7,807 bases of DNA, taken from positions 1 through 7,807 of the forward strand of contig JAGCWG010000375.1 in NCBI GenBank assembly GCA_017961965.1. The letters run 5' to 3'. Of the stretch, positions 5,476 through 7,807 are shown piece by piece (the stretch's first letter is position 1; every line of letters begins with the position of its first letter). Under the pieces are notes generated by a model. The model was not told the origin of the DNA. It saw only the letters and a list, made by a program, of their open reading frames with translations, and did no database searches. Source of the stretch: Bacteroidaceae bacterium (lineage in GTDB: Bacteria > Bacteroidota > Bacteroidia > Bacteroidales > Bacteroidaceae). Both the position numbers and the translations under genes were made by a program.

Positions 5476-7807
5476 TTATCTAATTATAATCTTGTGCGAA
5501 GCAACATTGCCTTGTGCATCAACAACCTTCAACAAATATACACCTGTAGGAAGGGTTGGCAAGGCAACCGTGGCGAAAGTGCCATGAAGTTGCTCAGTAT
5601 AAACCGAGCTTCCTGAAACAGAATACACGTTGAGGCAACGAAGAGTTGCATCTGACTGAATGTTTACTACCCCACCTCCCACGTATGCGATGGTAATGTC
5701 AGAGCTTGATGACGAAGTGACAACATCATTGATACCTGTATAGAATCGCTCAGGAGTCATGAACTGGAAGATGTCGCTTCCGCATACGTTTGATGCACCC
5801 GGAGTAGGCTTATTCATTGTTATATACGTAGTACCTGCATCTGGGTAGCAACCGAAGGACTGGATGCCGTCGTGTGCAGAGTATGTGAGTGTGTCAGTGT
5901 AAAGCATATTGTCACCATCGTACATAGATATCATAACTTCGCCTGCTTCATCTTCAAGCTTGAAGTTTGTGTGAATGTCTGTTCCAAAGGCATCCTTCTT
6001 GTCACACCAAATGAGAATGTATCCGTGTGCAGGAATAACGGTGTTGAGACGAGCGTCATCCGTTGGCACTTGGTACTTGAGAGGCTTAGAGACTTTGTCT
6101 GTGATGTATAGTCCAGCAATATTGACAGCAGAGTCAGTTGTGTTGTAAAGTTCAACCCAATCACTCTTTTTGAAGTAATCACTTACATATATATCGTTAG
6201 ACGCACTTACCTCGTTGATGACGACAGGTTTACGTTGCTGTCCGCTGACTATCATATCGTTCTCATCCATCTTAACCCAATTAGCGACATATCGGTTTGA
6301 TGACTTTGTGAGTGCGACTGTAAGGGAACTGTCAATGATTTCGCCATTTGCAAACATTGACCAGCCAAGGAACTTATAGCCTTCAGGTGCAGAAGTGGTG
6401 ATGGTAACATCGTCATAAACCTTTCCACTGTAGTAGCCATAAGGTATGCGCACGTTATTAAGATAGAGCTGCGCCTCAGGACAGTTTGTTGTTAAATTGG
6501 CTGAACGTTCCTTGGTGATGCCAAGACGAGAGTATGCCTTGAGTTGTGAAAGTCGGTTCAGGTTCTTATCGGATGTGAAGAAACCTTTGACTTGTGTGTA
6601 GCTGTTGTCGCATGAGATTCCGTCGAATGTGAGACCGCTGTTCATTGTCTTTCGCATTTCATCAAAGATAGGGGATGCATATTTAGGAGAAAAAACAGAA
6701 CCTGCAACCACACAGTATGTGTCTATGAACTGACGGCGGAAATTATCGTTATCCAACATGTTGAGGAAGATGGTAACAAGTTTTATTTCTTGTGTGATTC
6801 GAGTTCCACTTTGCCAAGGTGTACGACTGTCTCCGCGTAAGTAGTCGAACGTGTAGTTACGCTTTTTCTCAAACGCAGTGAAAGGATTCTCTGTCACTTG
6901 ATTTGTCTGGTCGAGGTCGAAAAGTACGAAGTGGAACTTACCGTCGTGTACAGAGCGGAATGCCTTGACATTGTTCTGAGGCCAGTCTTTGTTTCCCAGG
7001 AAAAGTTCAACAGCCATGTAGTTGATGAACTCATCCATGTCAACCAGATTACATATTTCATTGAATACCACTGGATCAGAAGCATTTGCAGAGATGTTGT
7101 ACCAATGATCGTATGCATCAGGTGTACCCTCCTTCTGAACATAGCCTGAGTCTGGAGACATCTCAAACTGGTCTATCTCGTCAGTGTCGTAGCCATAGTT
7201 GGAGTAAGCAAAATGCTTGTTGTTTGGTTCACGCATATTGAGCAAATACTGGTACTGACCATTGAAGAACACATGCACAGGCTGCCAGCACTGAGTATTG
7301 ACTGTCATACCTGATCGGCGCACAACCTCTTGGATGGATGGATCGATGAACTTGCATTGAGTGTCGTTTCCACCATTGCGAATCTGCAATGCCTTGTGAC
7401 GAATGTTTGGCTTGGCACTGAAGAATGGATAGTCCATAGTCTTAAGTCCCATGTAGTATTTATTAGCCTTCAATTTGAAAGAATGTGGAGTCCAAGCACG
7501 ACTCCAACCGCCACTTGCGCTCATATCAACTTCCTGACTGAGAACATACTCACCATCGGCAGTTATATATTCGAAGTTAACTGGGCGTTCCCAATCCATG
7601 TTCCAGTTGCAGGCATCATCACTACCATTACCTGGACGGCCATTATAACCTCTAACAAAAATACCTCTGTCAGAAGAAGTCATGTTAGCTTGGTCTGTCA
7701 CGATGTTAATGACAGGGAACACATAACGCTTGTCCTTCTTGATGTAAGAACGAGTGACCACATCACTATGAAGGAAACCTTTCTTATATGCAATAGCACG
7801 GAAAACA
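5476..7807 (-). CDS. CotH-kinase-family secreted protein with lamin-tail and type IX sorting domains, 5' partial
   Basis: The frame is open to the right edge, giving 776 visible residues, and the true start lies outside. The first residues (FRAIAYKKGFLHSDVVTRSYI) look like the end of a chitobiase/hexosaminidase C-terminal-type beta domain often found before CotH. The CotH domain covers about 30-420: RGI at 47, RNGGND (143-148), a VFFNGQY block (179-185), NKDWPQNN with a following Arg (272-284), and FDLD (296-299), whose Asp residues fit the kinase metal-binding positions. About 440-512 (GYKFLGW, then YVANW) resembles the Listeria-Bacteroides repeat. About 527-670 (VVINEVSASN, WVELYN) is a lamin-tail domain. 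After a short poly-Ser linker (697-702), the last 80 or so residues, ending in LPTGVYLLKVVDAQGN and KIIIR, form a type A sorting domain. Export through the outer membrane by type IX secretion and surface anchoring follow from that tail. CotH proteins phosphorylate serines in spore coats of Bacillus, but the activity and substrate here are unknown. The GTG at 7761 is an internal codon. Confidence 0.88.
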   Translation of the reverse strand, partial: VFRAIAYKKGFLHSDVVTRSYIKKDKRYVFPVINIVTDQANMTSSDRGIFVRGYNGRPGNGSDDACNWNMDWERPVNFEYITADGEYVLSQEVDMSASGGWSRAWTPHSFKLKANKYYMGLKTMDYPFFSAKPNIRHKALQIRNGGNDTQCKFIDPSIQEVVRRSGMTVNTQCWQPVHVFFNGQYQYLLNMREPNNKHFAYSNYGYDTDEIDQFEMSPDSGYVQKEGTPDAYDHWYNISANASDPVVFNEICNLVDMDEFINYMAVELFLGNKDWPQNNVKAFRSVHDGKFHFVLFDLDQTNQVTENPFTAFEKKRNYTFDYLRGDSRTPWQSGTRITQEIKLVTIFLNMLDNDNFRRQFIDTYCVVAGSVFSPKYASPIFDEMRKTMNSGLTFDGISCDNSYTQVKGFFTSDKNLNRLSQLKAYSRLGITKERSANLTTNCPEAQLYLNNVRIPYGYYSGKVYDDVTITTSAPEGYKFLGWSMFANGEIIDSSLTVALTKSSNRYVANWVKMDENDMIVSGQQRKPVVINEVSASNDIYVSDYFKKSDWVELYNTTDSAVNIAGLYITDKVSKPLKYQVPTDDARLNTVIPAHGYILIWCDKKDAFGTDIHTNFKLEDEAGEVMISMYDGDNMLYTDTLTYSAHDGIQSFGCYPDAGTTYITMNKPTPGASNVCGSDIFQFMTPERFYTGINDVVTSSSSSDITIAYVGGGVVNIQSDATLRCLNVYSVSGSSVYTEQLHGTFATVALPTLPTGVYLLKVVDAQGNVASHKIIIR

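Noticed and set aside
7759..7761. GTG as the start codon of the CotH-family gene
   Set aside because: The frame continues open upstream to the window edge, and the residues there (FRAIAYKKGFLHSDVVTRSY) fit the domain that normally precedes CotH. The GTG is an internal valine.

Overview
The window looks like a chromosomal accessory stretch from a Bacteroidales bacterium, most likely Prevotella or a close relative. This rests on four things: AT-rich intergenic DNA, candidate promoters of the Bacteroidetes TTG-N(19-23)-TAnnTTTG type, A/T-rich start contexts without a Shine-Dalgarno sequence, and envelope protein families typical of that order. One of these proteins carries a type IX secretion sorting tail. 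The genus is an inference from style, not from a marker gene.

Layout from left to right. Positions 1-991 hold no convincing long gene. At the very left edge there may be the start of a leftward gene (1-87). A self-contained rightward unit follows: promoter at 516-549, a 26-codon ORF at 601-681 and a strong stem-loop terminator at 927-963. Three large leftward genes fill the rest. At 992-2746 is a 584-residue exported protein related to the Bacteroidetes TlpA-family proteins but with no thioredoxin domain. At 3042-5081 is a 679-residue exported paralog that ends in a thioredoxin domain with a WCQAC active site. At 5476 to the right edge is the 3' part of a gene for a secreted CotH-kinase-family protein with a lamin-tail domain and a type IX sorting domain.

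The two paralogs carry complementary parts of one architecture. The first keeps an N-terminal beta domain and lacks the thioredoxin domain. The second keeps the thioredoxin domain and lacks the N-terminal domain. Both share the central module. This suggests tandem duplication followed by reciprocal domain loss, possibly giving a redox enzyme and a non-catalytic partner in the periplasm.

The gaps between the large genes (295 and 394 bp) are structured. The gap after the thioredoxin gene has a perfect 13-bp inverted repeat, and a promoter for the next gene lies beyond it. The gap between the CotH gene and the thioredoxin gene has a nested palindrome of about 100 bp, a 21-bp-period direct repeat and two smaller hairpins. 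These gaps suggest separate transcription units rather than a tight operon. I saw no rRNA, tRNA, CRISPR array, transposase or integrase. I did not find a clearly new defence or signalling system. The best leads are the reciprocal paralog pair, the nested palindrome and the small rightward transcription unit.
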